From positions 1 through 56,650 of the IMG/VR virus record IMGVR_UViG_3300028189_000016: a stretch of 56,650 nucleotides of DNA; one strand, written 5' to 3'. Within the stretch, counting starts at the first letter, position 1, and every line of letters starts with the position of its first letter. Below the pieces are notes generated by a model. That model was not told the DNA's origin. It searched no databases and was given only the letters and a program-made list of their open reading frames with translations. This document shows, piece by piece, positions 31,511 to 39,279 of this stretch. This DNA is from a virus. The translations under genes and the position numbers were made by a program.

Positions 31511-31884
31511 TACCAGTCTCTACTTTCTCGCCATTCATCATGGCTTACCATCGTTTGCATATCCTCATTAAACTGCCTTCGCAAGAGGGAGGTCTTAGTT
31601 CGGATAGTTTGGTGATCTCCCCATCCATTTATTTGATTTGGGTCATGATCCTCACCCCAACCTTGAGGGTTCTCTGATCGTAGGTTGATCCAAGATCCAA
31701 GAGCTTGGAGATACCCACTCACCTCATCGCTAAACTTACTGACCTCTGCCACCCACTCGCTAGGGGTAGGAGGAACATCAAGATCAGCAAAGGCTCGCTC
31801 GATCTCTCTCCACTCCCCACGATAAGGGTGAGGTAGGCTGTTGCGTATATTAGCGTATTGTTGTCGTTGTTGTTCAATGGTCAT
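31510..31884 (-). CDS. Hypothetical helical protein
   Basis: A 124-residue protein, mostly helical, with many Trp and Arg (WREIERAF, VAEVSKFSDEVSGYLQALGSWI, WGEDHDPNQINGWGD). No domain recognised. It is the first gene of the two-gene minus-strand unit that begins after the class A element at 31909, with an AAGGAGG site before the ATG. Confidence 0.65.
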   Translation of the reverse strand: MTIEQQRQQYANIRNSLPHPYRGEWREIERAFADLDVPPTPSEWVAEVSKFSDEVSGYLQALGSWINLRSENPQGWGEDHDPNQINGWGDHQTIRTKTSLLRRQFNEDMQTMVSHDEWRESRDW

Positions 31885-31908
31885 CTTGAACCTCCTTCTC
31901 TACCATTA

Positions 31909-31925
31909 TATATTTAAGGGGTCAC
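31909..31925 (-). promoter_or_regulatory. Class A element (AAATATA variant)
   Basis: The minus strand reads GTGACCCCTTAAATATA, 25 nt before the ATG at 31884 and one base after the TA of the upstream TAG stop. Confidence 0.6.
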
Positions 31926-32566
31926 TACTTCGTATTGCCCTTATGGTGAACGATGCAGTCATAGTGTACCTCCACCACAGACCCTACACGCTTGATCTTC
32001 TTGACCCCTCGCTCCTCTAACAGCTCGACCTTATAGTAGTTCCGACCCCATGACCCCCCGACCCCTACAACCTTAGCTCGTGTGCGTTGCCCCCCACCTG
32101 CTGGTGTGCCACTAAACACGATCTCATCACCGAGCTTGATCTCATTTTTGTTAGGTCGGTTATCAGCGACCCAATCCAACCGAACCAACTTGAGGAACCA
32201 GTTGCCAAGATGAGCATCGTTATGAGACTGGGGCTTATCGTACCCTCTCCAAGTATTATAAGGGTAGGTTATAGAGTTTGTACAGTTGCCATATAGACTC
32301 ACTGTAGACGCTCCATCCTTAGCCCATGTCAAGGTGAGGAAGAAGTCGCCAAACCCCTCCTTTCGGAGTACGAGTACCCTCTCCTCTTCTTTGGTATTTA
32401 GGCTTGTCTGAGCGACCGAGAATCCGATCTCCTCAGCTAGATCTGTAAAGAGTTTGGTGTGTCGGTCATACCACGACTGCCTTGACCCTTTGGTCTTGTA
32501 CGCAGTCTTGTGATGTGGTGTCGGGATCATCTTGCGTACCCCATTAACTTTTTGAGTCAGTGCCAT
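31925..32566 (-). CDS. Paralog-family protein fused to a C-terminal SH3/KOW-like domain
   Basis: A 213-residue protein. The start MALTQKVNGVRK and the segment LFTDLAEEIGF (about residues 38-48) mark it as a member of the LTxKxNG family. The family part ends with NWFLKLVRLDW at about residue 128. An extra 80 residues follow (LGDEIVFSGTPAGGGQRTRAKVVGVGGSWGRNYYKVELLEE...VHYDCIVHH), which look like a small beta barrel. The ATG at 32566 has AAAAGGAGA at the right distance; the earlier in-frame ATG at 32632 would run through the promoter element. Confidence 0.72.
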   Translation of the reverse strand: MALTQKVNGVRKMIPTPHHKTAYKTKGSRQSWYDRHTKLFTDLAEEIGFSVAQTSLNTKEEERVLVLRKEGFGDFFLTLTWAKDGASTVSLYGNCTNSITYPYNTWRGYDKPQSHNDAHLGNWFLKLVRLDWVADNRPNKNEIKLGDEIVFSGTPAGGGQRTRAKVVGVGGSWGRNYYKVELLEERGVKKIKRVGSVVEVHYDCIVHHKGNTK

Positions 32567-32597
32567 TAGCAGTCTCCTTTTAAGAGTTACAGTAGGG

Positions 32598-32615
32598 TAT
32601 ATATAAGGGGTCACA
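32598..32615 (-). promoter_or_regulatory. Class A element, divergent pair (minus)
   Basis: The minus strand reads TGTGACCCCTTATATATA, 32 nt before the ATG at 32566. It is back to back with the plus element at 32632. Confidence 0.65.
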
Positions 32616-32631
32616 GATTCTCTGTTACGCA

Positions 32632-32650
32632 TTGTGACCCCTTATTTATA
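32632..32650 (+). promoter_or_regulatory. Class A element, divergent pair (plus)
   Basis: TTGTGACCCCTTATTTATA, 64 nt before the ATG at 32714, separated from the minus copy by 16 nt. The leader between it and the gene contains a hairpin. Confidence 0.65.
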
Positions 32651-32663
32651 GGATAGTGTAAGA

Positions 32664-32688
32664 GGGGTGCAGAATAATCACGCACCCC
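32664..32688 (+). other. 5' leader hairpin
   Basis: GGGGTGC ... GCACCCC, seven G/C-rich base pairs with an 11 nt loop, lies 14 nt after the promoter element and 26 nt before the ATG at 32714. It would be near the 5' end of the transcript and may stabilise it. Confidence 0.55.
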
Positions 32689-32713
32689 ATCACTCCCAAA
32701 TGGAGAAGCCAAC

Positions 32714-33289
32714 ATGAGCTACTACCCCTCACTTCAAGACCTAAACTTCACCTCCGAGCAACTCACTGAGGCGATCCAACAAGACCTCAAAAAGTTGAAG
32801 TCAGCTAAGGCTTCACTCGAAGAAGCTAAGGCTCGCCTCCAATCCTCATCCTACGCAGACGCTGTAGAGTGTCAAGAGTGTGGCGGAGAAGGTCGGATAG
32901 GGCGTATGTTTCAGGTCGGATATGACGACTACGAAGCGGACACAGAACTGTGCGAGTGTTGTCTCCTTGAAGGGGTATACCCTTGGGATGTCAATCGGGA
33001 GTGGTTCGATGAGGAAGTGGCTAAGGCGAGCCTCGATCCAAACTTGGATGAGGACGAGCGAGAGGATGAGTTAAGAGATCTTCTTGAGGATCAGGCTTAC
33101 GACCTTGACCTCTCTGCTCCAGTGGAGGTCAAAGAGTGGAAACAAGCCTTACATCACTATAGCTTCCTTCCTTACAACCTCCACCAGAACCTATCCATTC
33201 TGAAAGACCACAACGAGACTGAGACCCCCTCATGGGTAGACAAGGCTCTGATAGAGGTCGAAGCACTAATCGAAAAGGAGAACCCATGA
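32714..33289 (+). CDS. Acidic zinc-finger hypothetical protein
   Basis: A 191-residue acidic protein. The N-terminal 35 residues form a coiled coil (TEAIQQDLKKLKSAKASLEEAKARL). CQECGGEGRIGR...DTELCECC then offers two CxxC-like knuckles, typical of a DnaJ-type zinc ribbon (CxxCxGxG). Two Glu/Asp-rich helices follow. The CxxCxGxG signature is known in chaperones, but only one full copy exists here, so I do not call it a chaperone. The stop overlaps the next start (ATGA). Confidence 0.68.
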   Translation: MSYYPSLQDLNFTSEQLTEAIQQDLKKLKSAKASLEEAKARLQSSSYADAVECQECGGEGRIGRMFQVGYDDYEADTELCECCLLEGVYPWDVNREWFDEEVAKASLDPNLDEDEREDELRDLLEDQAYDLDLSAPVEVKEWKQALHHYSFLPYNLHQNLSILKDHNETETPSWVDKALIEVEALIEKENP

Positions 33290-33828
33290 AGCAAGTCGAG
33301 ATAAAACCTAGTGAGTTCCTCGCTCACCTCAACGCCCCTTTCTTCGGGGCGACACATGACCATAACGGTGCCGCCCTTCCGTCCAAGAGAACCAAGTCCT
33401 GGGTGTTCACTCTTGGCAACGAGCGTAAGGACAACCACCTCACCTACAAGGCGACTCGTCTAAAGGGGCAGACCCTCAATGAACCTGTTGAAGTGAGCCT
33501 TAACCTACATGGACTTAACAGCTTGTATGACCCTGTGTATCAGACCATCGGGACAGTGGACTCTAAAGGTACGCTCCGAATCCAATACGGACTGAACCTC
33601 AATCAGCCCCGACTCGACATCGGTTACGAAACCCTCGTCTGGCTCTTAGGAGTATCTACTGACCAAGACTTCGAGATGCCCGATAATCTACAGATCATGT
33701 GTGAAGCCAAGTGTGCGAGATGTGCTCTCCCCCTCACTAACCCTTCGAGCTTAAAACAAGCTATCGGCCCCATCTGTCGTAAGAAGATCAATAAGAGTAG
33801 TCCAGCTCATAAAGACATCAGTTATTGA
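33286..33828 (+). CDS. DUF6011-like zinc-knuckle protein, copy 1
   Basis: A 180-residue protein. The start at 33286 follows AAAAGGAGAA and overlaps the upstream stop. The first 130 residues form a beta-rich domain (SWVFTLGNERKDNHLTYKATRLKG). The C-terminal region has CARCALPLTNPSSLKQAIGP followed by ICRKK, the pattern C..C...L.(N/D)P.S...G.GP.C.KK of DUF6011, a short zinc knuckle common in phage and plasmid proteins. It is a paralog of the gene at 35275: both begin with a matched F...L.APF.G..H...G.ALPS segment. Confidence 0.75.
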   Translation: MKQVEIKPSEFLAHLNAPFFGATHDHNGAALPSKRTKSWVFTLGNERKDNHLTYKATRLKGQTLNEPVEVSLNLHGLNSLYDPVYQTIGTVDSKGTLRIQYGLNLNQPRLDIGYETLVWLLGVSTDQDFEMPDNLQIMCEAKCARCALPLTNPSSLKQAIGPICRKKINKSSPAHKDISY

Positions 33829-33892
33829 GAGTCCTTAGTAGCCCAAATCATATAATAAATAGTACTCTTAAATATGATTCAAGGACACTAAA

Positions 33893-34180
33893 ATGACTAG
33901 AGAAATGATTACCACCGACCTTATCCAGTTGCTTCGTAAGTCAAGGGAGACACGCTCAAGCTGGATTCCAATGTGGGAAGACTTAGCAAGAGGTCATTAC
34001 CGAGACTTGAGAAATCGATGGATGAACGCTAACGACAAAACCCTCACTGAGTGGAGAGAGATTGAAAAGTCCGCACAAGTTCTTATGTGGCAAGAGGTAG
34101 GAACTAACTACGCAGAGGATTGGCTCAAGTTTGCGTATAACCTTGTCATGGTCAAAGAGGACGCTCAGATTGCCCTCTAA
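33893..34180 (+). CDS. Small hypothetical protein
   Basis: A 95-residue basic helical protein, Trp-rich (SSWIPMWEDLARGHYRDLRNRWMNANDKTLTEWREIEK). It has no recognised domain. It is monocistronic, with AT-rich sequence upstream (ATATAATAAATAG) that might hold a promoter but does not match either element class clearly. Confidence 0.62.
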   Translation: MTREMITTDLIQLLRKSRETRSSWIPMWEDLARGHYRDLRNRWMNANDKTLTEWREIEKSAQVLMWQEVGTNYAEDWLKFAYNLVMVKEDAQIAL

Positions 34181-34246
34181 GGGCATTAAACAGATCAAGG
34201 TGGGCGAGTGCTAGGGCTAAGGCTCGAACTGCTCTCTAAGGCTCTC

Positions 34247-34648
34247 TCAGAGCTTCCAAGTAGTGATGCGTGAGTCCTCGCTCCAAGTGATTGTGAGCGT
34301 TGTCTTTCTCTGAGAGGTCATTGCTTTACCCTTACGAGCAGACCACTTGGTGACGGTTGGTCGGCTGATCTCGATGCCGAAGACCCTGACGCAGGACTCG
34401 ACCTTAGCGAACTCCTGTGCGATTGCCCCCACGATAGCCGAGTGATCGTTCGGGTCGCAGACGAGATCATAAGTGCCTGTTGTTTGTGTGAGTGGTGCAT
34501 CTACATCCGTGTCATCTCCGAAGAATGTCTTCTGAAAGCCATAGTTCATGTTGGTCAGAGTAGCAATGGCTGTCGGGATGACACGCTTGAAAGTATCATC
34601 GTAAGTCTCGAAGCGATTGAGGGCGTTGTTGAGGATGATGTCGATCAT
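34247..34648 (-). CDS. Hypothetical protein
   Basis: A 133-residue protein with a helical N-terminus and a beta-rich C-terminal half (CVRVFGIEISRPTVTKWSARKGKAMTSQRKTTLTITWSED). No family was recognised. It has an AAGGAGAAA site and a class A element 40 nt upstream. Confidence 0.65.
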   Translation of the reverse strand: MIDIILNNALNRFETYDDTFKRVIPTAIATLTNMNYGFQKTFFGDDTDVDAPLTQTTGTYDLVCDPNDHSAIVGAIAQEFAKVESCVRVFGIEISRPTVTKWSARKGKAMTSQRKTTLTITWSEDSRITTWKL

Positions 34649-34687
34649 GGTTGGTTTCTCCTTGTCAGAGTGTGGTTGATATGGGGG

Positions 34688-34706
34688 TATAGATAAGGGG
34701 TCACAA
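34688..34706 (-). promoter_or_regulatory. Class A element
   Basis: The minus strand reads TTGTGACCCCTTATCTATA, 40 nt before the ATG at 34648. Confidence 0.7.
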
Positions 34707-34727
34707 TCCTAAAGAGGAAGTGAGTTC

Positions 34728-35270
34728 CTATTTAGAAAGCAAAGGCCAGCCATCTTGCCAGTTGTCGATGAGAGATCTCGACTCCTGATTCTTCATCATC
34801 GTGGAAACTACATACTCACTCTCCATAGGCACACCTAGATATTCCCACTCATCTGGGATCACTCCAAGCACCCTGTCCATCAAGTCTTCCTGTGGCGAAT
34901 CTCCTGCAAGGAAGCGTTGGGTAGACTCTGGGTCAGTGCTGAGAGTGACATCCACGATCTTACCGTCAAGGGTGATCCAGGCATGGAGGATAGGCATAAA
35001 CCCAGTCCACACATAGCCCTCGTGATACTTGACCCTCTGGTGGACTCGGTAGCTGTCGGCAAGGGTCATCATCTGAGCATTATGGAAACACTGCTTAGGA
35101 AGGCACTCAATCATTCCTGTGATCATTTTGAGGTACGAGTACTGCTCCTCTGTTAAAGTCTCGCTAGAGGTCATCTCAGTACCCTTACCGAGTACATACT
35201 CTTCCTGGGTGAGAAGATCTGGTCTTTGACCTAGAATCTCAGCTCTCTGTTTTAGGTGTTCTCTTATCAT
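34728..35270 (-). CDS. Possible Cys-His-Asp (papain/transglutaminase-like) protein
   Basis: A 180-residue protein. Three motifs in order suggest a papain-like catalytic core: Cys61 at the start of a helix (PKQCFHNAQMM), His96 in PILHAWITLDG, and Asp107 in KIVDVTL. The pattern C...N...YxEGYv...HAW...DGxivDxT is typical of transglutaminase-like or NlpC/papain-like folds. All three residues are placed as expected, but overall similarity is low. A host-modifying or protein-processing role is possible. The gene ends upstream of the 34688 element and starts 4 nt before the stop of the gene at 35275, so the two are coupled. Confidence 0.62.
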   Translation of the reverse strand: MIREHLKQRAEILGQRPDLLTQEEYVLGKGTEMTSSETLTEEQYSYLKMITGMIECLPKQCFHNAQMMTLADSYRVHQRVKYHEGYVWTGFMPILHAWITLDGKIVDVTLSTDPESTQRFLAGDSPQEDLMDRVLGVIPDEWEYLGVPMESEYVVSTMMKNQESRSLIDNWQDGWPLLSK

Positions 35271-35274
35271 TCTC

Positions 35275-35799
35275 TTAGACCCCTCGACTTACCTTGCTCG
35301 ATGAAGCCTTCTTGCGACAAACTGGCCCCATGCCATCGTCCACACTGTCTGGGTTGGTGAGCTTCTTAGCACACCGACAGCACTTTGAAGCACCCTTGAT
35401 CTCAAGAGCTTCGGGAAGATCCACCCCATTGTTGAGCTTCGTGAGAAGCCACACGAGGGTGCGATCAGCGACTACCTTGCGATCAGCATCAACTTTGCTC
35501 TTAGGGCTTGCCTTGTAGAACCCACGAGGGCTGACCGAGCCGAGGAAGCCGAAGTCTGAGGAGTTATCCTTACCGACCATGAGGTCGATAAGGACGGGGC
35601 TTTCAACTGTCCACCCACGAGGGCGGCGAGCCTTGAAGGTGAGGTGGGTATCACGCTCTGTGTTATGGAGCGTGAATGTCCACGCCTTTGAAGTTGAGCT
35701 TGGGAGAGCCTCGCCCTCTGCGTTGTGGGTGTCCTTGCCACCGAAAGGGGCGAGGAGAGCTGGAAGGAAGTTGTCGGATGTGATGTTTACTGTGTTCAT
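35275..35799 (-). CDS. DUF6011-like zinc-knuckle protein, copy 2
   Basis: A 174-residue paralog of the 33286 product. The shared N-terminal region (FLPALLAPFGGKDTHNAEGEALPSSTSKAWTFTLHN) and the zinc knuckle CCRCAKKLTNPDSVDDGMGP followed by VCRKK match at nearly the same spacing. I start at the ATG at 35799 (GGAGAA site); an in-frame ATG at 35889 would run across the promoter. The base composition is G/C-richer than the neighbours. Confidence 0.75.
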   Translation of the reverse strand: MNTVNITSDNFLPALLAPFGGKDTHNAEGEALPSSTSKAWTFTLHNTERDTHLTFKARRPRGWTVESPVLIDLMVGKDNSSDFGFLGSVSPRGFYKASPKSKVDADRKVVADRTLVWLLTKLNNGVDLPEALEIKGASKCCRCAKKLTNPDSVDDGMGPVCRKKASSSKVSRGV

Positions 35800-35854
35800 T
35801 TTGTTCTCCGTTTGGGAGTTAGGGTTGGTGAGGATTGTTCCCCTTAGGCTATGG

Positions 35855-35873
35855 TATAAATAAGGGGTCACAA
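35855..35873 (-). promoter_or_regulatory. Class A element
   Basis: The minus strand reads TTGTGACCCCTTATTTATA, 56 nt before the ATG at 35799. Confidence 0.7.
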
Positions 35874-35903
35874 TTCTTAAATACACCACCTAAACCCTCG
35901 ACT

Positions 35904-36716
35904 TTACTTGTCGTTTGAGTTTATCCCTGTAGAGGACTTGATGATCTTCTCTAGGTGATCCATCATGCGAGGTGCGATGTCGAGAGCAGACTTACCACTG
36001 ATACCGTTAGGTAAGTCAGACCCCTGTACGCCTAATCCTATACCTACTAGCTTTATGCCTTGAGATAGGGCTTGGAGTCGCATTGACTCAAGGTATGCCT
36101 TCTCGTAGTCCTCACCATCAGTAAGGAAGAATGCGATCTTATGAGTAGCATCAGATTTAGCTACCATATCGATTGCAGTTTCGGCATAGCAGACGATACT
36201 TGTCCCACCACTGCAACGCTTCTTACGAAGTTTGTCTGAGGTGTCCTTCTGCCACGATTCACCAAGACCTTTGATGATGTTCGCTACAGGCTTGTATGAA
36301 GACGAAGCCATAGGCACATCTTGTCTCCCATATGTGTACATGACAAGAGCAGAGGAGGAGTCAACCCCAATGGACTGACATGAAGTATGGAGTCCATGTA
36401 TCATAGAGACACATTCCCTCCAATAACTCCCCGATGGGGAAGTGGTTGTGTAGTTCATGCTATCGCTTCCATCGATAGCGAAACTAAACGCCGCACGAAC
36501 TTTAGGCTTCTGATACATATGGTGGTATCTGTCTCGATTGACTTGACCAGTCCTCACGCTCGTAAGCGTATTGACTAAGGCAGAGCTTCGAGTGTTGAGT
36601 CTAGCCCCGATGAAGTTTTGACCTGCCTTCTGATTGGCAACTTCTAAGGATCTGCGAACCTTATTAGTGCCTCGACCAAGAGCCGAGAGGACTTTGGAGT
36701 CATATTGGTTTGGCAT
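35904..36716 (-). CDS. VWA-domain protein (CobT C-terminal-like)
   Basis: A 270-residue protein. Residues 60-260 form a von Willebrand A domain with the metal-ion motif DGSDS (Asp82, Ser84, Ser86), a Thr in SGGTS (about residue 170) and FFLTDGED with Asp near 200. The domain resembles the C-terminal VWA of CobT and of VWA-like proteins paired with AAA+ ATPases. VWA domains bind ligands through Mg2+. The order of genes (VWA, metallopeptidase-like, then divergent AAA+) repeats the known MoxR/CobS-CobT pairing. The N-terminal 60 residues are basic. The AAAGGAGA site is strong. Confidence 0.85.
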   Translation of the reverse strand: MPNQYDSKVLSALGRGTNKVRRSLEVANQKAGQNFIGARLNTRSSALVNTLTSVRTGQVNRDRYHHMYQKPKVRAAFSFAIDGSDSMNYTTTSPSGSYWRECVSMIHGLHTSCQSIGVDSSSALVMYTYGRQDVPMASSSYKPVANIIKGLGESWQKDTSDKLRKKRCSGGTSIVCYAETAIDMVAKSDATHKIAFFLTDGEDYEKAYLESMRLQALSQGIKLVGIGLGVQGSDLPNGISGKSALDIAPRMMDHLEKIIKSSTGINSNDK

Positions 36717-36747
36717 GGGAGTCTCCTTTCAAGAGTTATCTACTAGG

Positions 36748-36764
36748 ATATTTAAGGGGTCACA
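36748..36764 (-). promoter_or_regulatory. Class A element, stop codon embedded
   Basis: The minus strand reads TGTGACCCCTTAAATAT, 32 nt before the ATG at 36716. The TGA is the stop codon of the gene at 36760. Confidence 0.65.
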
Positions 36765-37905
36765 GGAGTTTACGATAGATTGGTTTAGACCCATTCGGGA
36801 TATAAAGCTCATGGTCTAATTGCTTTTTATTCTTATTGACCTCTTGCTTCATTGCACTATTAGGATCAAGTGCTTTACCCTCACCGTCTAAGAGTCGTTT
36901 GATGTCGTTGAGGCTCATGGGAGACTTACCTGCTTCTTGCCCTTCACCTTTATTATCCCCTTGCCCACCACCTTGATTACCCCCTTGCCCTTCACCTTGA
37001 TTACCCCCCTTACCTTTACCCTTACCTTTACCCTTACCTTTACCCTTACCTTTACCATCTTCGGGAGGTGGTTCTTTCAGCATCTTATGAAGAGCGTTGA
37101 TGACCTCGACAGCGACATACACTGGAAGGTGAGCCGAAGACTCCCAATCAGTGTCTTTAGGTTTTAACTCCGCCCATATAGGTTTGAGGTAGTCCACCAA
37201 GTCTCTAGCCTCTTGCTTGTACTCAGCATAGACAGCTTTTGACTCATCGGAAACCCAACCCTTCCCACTGTCTCTAAGAGCCATGAGAAAGTCACTAGGA
37301 ACTTCCTGTCCTCTCCCTTCAGATTCAAGTTCATGACACCAACTTTGGATGCTGTGGAATCGGTGTTCAACTTCGGGATACGCTAAAGACATACCTGGCT
37401 CAAGTCTCATATCAGCAGTCACATTAACCCATTTAGGGAGGTTAGACTCATGGTATGGGATGGTCATATCGAGGTGGCGACCAACATGAGTGTAAAACTC
37501 AGCATAGGTTGGAAAGCGACCATTCGCACAATCGCAAATGGCATGACCCGCCTCGTGGATGCCACCACCGACCCCTGCGGAAGCATTGATGGTAGTCACA
37601 CCTGCCGCTGATGGTGCAGGGAGGTATAAAGTTGCATCATCGGGAGATGACTGAAATTTATACTGAGCGTCTTGATATATGGCCTTTAGCCACTTTGCTT
37701 TATCAGACGAGTCGAAGTCTTTCCCTCTAACATCTTGTATCGCTCGTCCAAAGACGAGCCAAGGGAAGGAAGCAGAGATAGCGAATGTGCCACCCTGCCT
37801 CTGCACAGAGATGCCTGGAAGCATCGTGGTCAGCCCCTCGAACGCTCCCTTAGCGAAGCTCAAGGGGTCTCTTTTGTGGTAGTTTTTAGGGTCATAATTT
37901 GTCAT
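36760..37905 (-). CDS. CobT N-terminal/DUF2201-like metallopeptidase domain protein
   Basis: The 381-residue protein shows HEAGH (residues 117-121), a zinc-protease HExxH signature, followed 45 residues on by NVTADMRLE, where Asp165 or Glu169 could be the third zinc ligand. This layout is that of the putative metallopeptidase half of DUF2201/CobT-type proteins, whose VWA half is here the separate downstream gene. Around residues 275-330 a low-complexity Gly/Lys then Gly/Gln/Asn stretch (GKGKGKGK, GNQGEGQ) replaces the acidic linker of CobT. Together the two minus-strand genes look like a split CobT. The ATG has AAAAAGGAGT upstream. Confidence 0.8.
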   Translation of the reverse strand: MTNYDPKNYHKRDPLSFAKGAFEGLTTMLPGISVQRQGGTFAISASFPWLVFGRAIQDVRGKDFDSSDKAKWLKAIYQDAQYKFQSSPDDATLYLPAPSAAGVTTINASAGVGGGIHEAGHAICDCANGRFPTYAEFYTHVGRHLDMTIPYHESNLPKWVNVTADMRLEPGMSLAYPEVEHRFHSIQSWCHELESEGRGQEVPSDFLMALRDSGKGWVSDESKAVYAEYKQEARDLVDYLKPIWAELKPKDTDWESSAHLPVYVAVEVINALHKMLKEPPPEDGKGKGKGKGKGKGKGKGGNQGEGQGGNQGGGQGDNKGEGQEAGKSPMSLNDIKRLLDGEGKALDPNSAMKQEVNKNKKQLDHELYIPNGSKPIYRKLL

Positions 37906-37942
37906 AAGGCGACTCCTTTTTGTTTTGTGGCTGATATAGTCT

Positions 37943-37960
37943 TATAGATAAGGGGTCACA
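37943..37960 (-). promoter_or_regulatory. Class A element of the triple cluster (minus)
   Basis: The minus strand reads TGTGACCCCTTATCTATA, 38 nt before the ATG at 37905. Two plus-strand copies lie within the next 95 nt. Confidence 0.72.
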
Positions 37961-37988
37961 GTTTTGAACAACCCTCACAGATTATTTT

Positions 37989-38006
37989 TGTGACCCCTTA
38001 AATATA
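37989..38006 (+). promoter_or_regulatory. Class A element of the triple cluster (plus, distal)
   Basis: TGTGACCCCTTAAATATA, 83 nt before the ATG at 38089. Confidence 0.62.
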
Positions 38007-38037
38007 AGACCTAGTGTGAAGGGTAAACATATAAAAG

Positions 38038-38055
38038 TGTGACCCCTTATCTATT
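38038..38055 (+). promoter_or_regulatory. Class A element of the triple cluster (plus, proximal)
   Basis: TGTGACCCCTTATCTATT, 33 nt before the ATG at 38089. Confidence 0.7.
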
Positions 38056-38088
38056 ACATCTCATAACCCACTCTCAAAGGAGAACCTC

Positions 38089-39225
38089 ATGGCTCGTCAA
38101 GCACCAAATCTAAACACACTAAACCACAACAGTTTTTGTGGGGTAAAGAGACTGATGTCTCCCCTCACTCCCGCTGAGATCAAAAGAGCAGGTTGGACTC
38201 CTGCAATCAGACCGTCCAACTATGTAGAGGACACGACAGAGGGATGGATGCAGGACGCATCCATGTTCATGAAGATCAACCACCTTATCGTCAGTGGGCC
38301 AGCAGGCACAGGTAAGGATGATCTAGTGATAGCGTTCTGTCATGCGTTTAACATCCCATGCAAGAAGTTCGCCTTCAAGCAAGGCACTTCACCTACCGAT
38401 TGGGTGACCCGAACCACCCTCGTTTCAGTCGATGGAGGTACTGAAACGAAGGAGGTGGAAGGTGAACTCCTCAAAGCGTGTCGTGGAGTCACTTGCAAGC
38501 GTGACTTTACAGGTGCTACTGAGCAACAACTCTCTGAGGCGATTAAGGACATGGAGAGTAATGGGTACACCGTTATTGATAACGATGGTATGCTCACCAT
38601 CACTGTTCCAGGAGTCGTCATCTTTAGTGACTATGACCGAGCGTCACCCGACCAAGTTGAGCTTCTTAGAGAGGCAGTGGAGCTTGGTAAGGAGATGATC
38701 TCCAACCCGATTGAGGGTGGTATGTTTAAAGTGCTACCAAACACTCGCTTTTATTTCACCGCTAATAGTGGTGCAGATGGAAGTGATGGTGGAGGGAATA
38801 TCACGCAGATGAAAGACTCCAGCTTCCTCTCTCGGCTCATTGGTATCTATGCTCCTCCTCCTACCCCCAAGTTTGAGAGAATGGTTGTACAGGCTGAGTT
38901 TCCTCAGTTTGATACCGATCAAGTAAAGCTCCTAGTGGATTGCAATCGAGCGATACGCAAGGTGGCTGAAGAACAAGATATGGGACTTGAGATCACTCTA
39001 CGACAGGCCAAACAGTGGGGTCATGCTTGTCTTTTGGTCATGAACGACTTGGGTATCACAGACTTCAAAAAGGCACTCAAGCGTTCGTTTGTGACCATAA
39101 AAGGTCATTTAAATATGAAGCACAATCAGAACGCTTTTGAGGGTGCTATTGATCCTTACTTGAGATCAGATGTGGTTGACGCTCAAAGCCAATCTTCATC
39201 TGATGTTTGCCCTATTGACCTCTAA
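38089..39225 (+). CDS. CobS/MoxR-like AAA+ protein with degenerate ATPase motifs
   Basis: A 378-residue protein related to CobS/MoxR AAA+ ATPases: P-loop region LIVSGPAGTGKDDLVIAFC (residues 67-84), Walker B region GVVIFSDYDRASPDQVELL (175-193), sensor-1-like FYFTANSG (221-228), and FLSRL, with Arg249 as a possible Arg finger. Two key residues are altered: Asp77 replaces Ser/Thr after GK in Walker A, and Tyr182 replaces the catalytic Glu after Asp181 in Walker B. It is therefore probably a nucleotide-binding regulator or a dead ATPase, unless the metal site is rebuilt. It is divergent from the metallopeptidase-like and VWA genes. Family members remodel proteins or load metals with VWA partners; phage cobS is usually read as an auxiliary gene, but that role is not shown here. 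Confidence 0.82.
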   Translation: MARQAPNLNTLNHNSFCGVKRLMSPLTPAEIKRAGWTPAIRPSNYVEDTTEGWMQDASMFMKINHLIVSGPAGTGKDDLVIAFCHAFNIPCKKFAFKQGTSPTDWVTRTTLVSVDGGTETKEVEGELLKACRGVTCKRDFTGATEQQLSEAIKDMESNGYTVIDNDGMLTITVPGVVIFSDYDRASPDQVELLREAVELGKEMISNPIEGGMFKVLPNTRFYFTANSGADGSDGGGNITQMKDSSFLSRLIGIYAPPPTPKFERMVVQAEFPQFDTDQVKLLVDCNRAIRKVAEEQDMGLEITLRQAKQWGHACLLVMNDLGITDFKKALKRSFVTIKGHLNMKHNQNAFEGAIDPYLRSDVVDAQSQSSSDVCPIDL

Positions 39226-39228
39226 GGT

Positions 39229-39246
39229 CGTGACCCCTTATCTATT
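39229..39246 (+). promoter_or_regulatory. Class A element
   Basis: CGTGACCCCTTATCTATT, three bases after the upstream TAA stop and 33 nt before the ATG at 39280. Confidence 0.65.
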
Positions 39247-39279
39247 AACTCTTAACACCACTCCCAAAGGAGACTACCT

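Noticed and set aside
37000-37060. Direct repeat array (Gly-Lys codons) as a CRISPR or mobile repeat
   Set aside because: It is a low-complexity protein segment in frame within the metallopeptidase-like gene and not spaced by unique sequence.
38089-39225. Reading the AAA+ and VWA genes as cobalamin biosynthesis (CobS/CobT)
   Set aside because: Resemblance is only to the ATPase and chelatase partner folds. Walker residues are changed and no other corrin genes are visible.
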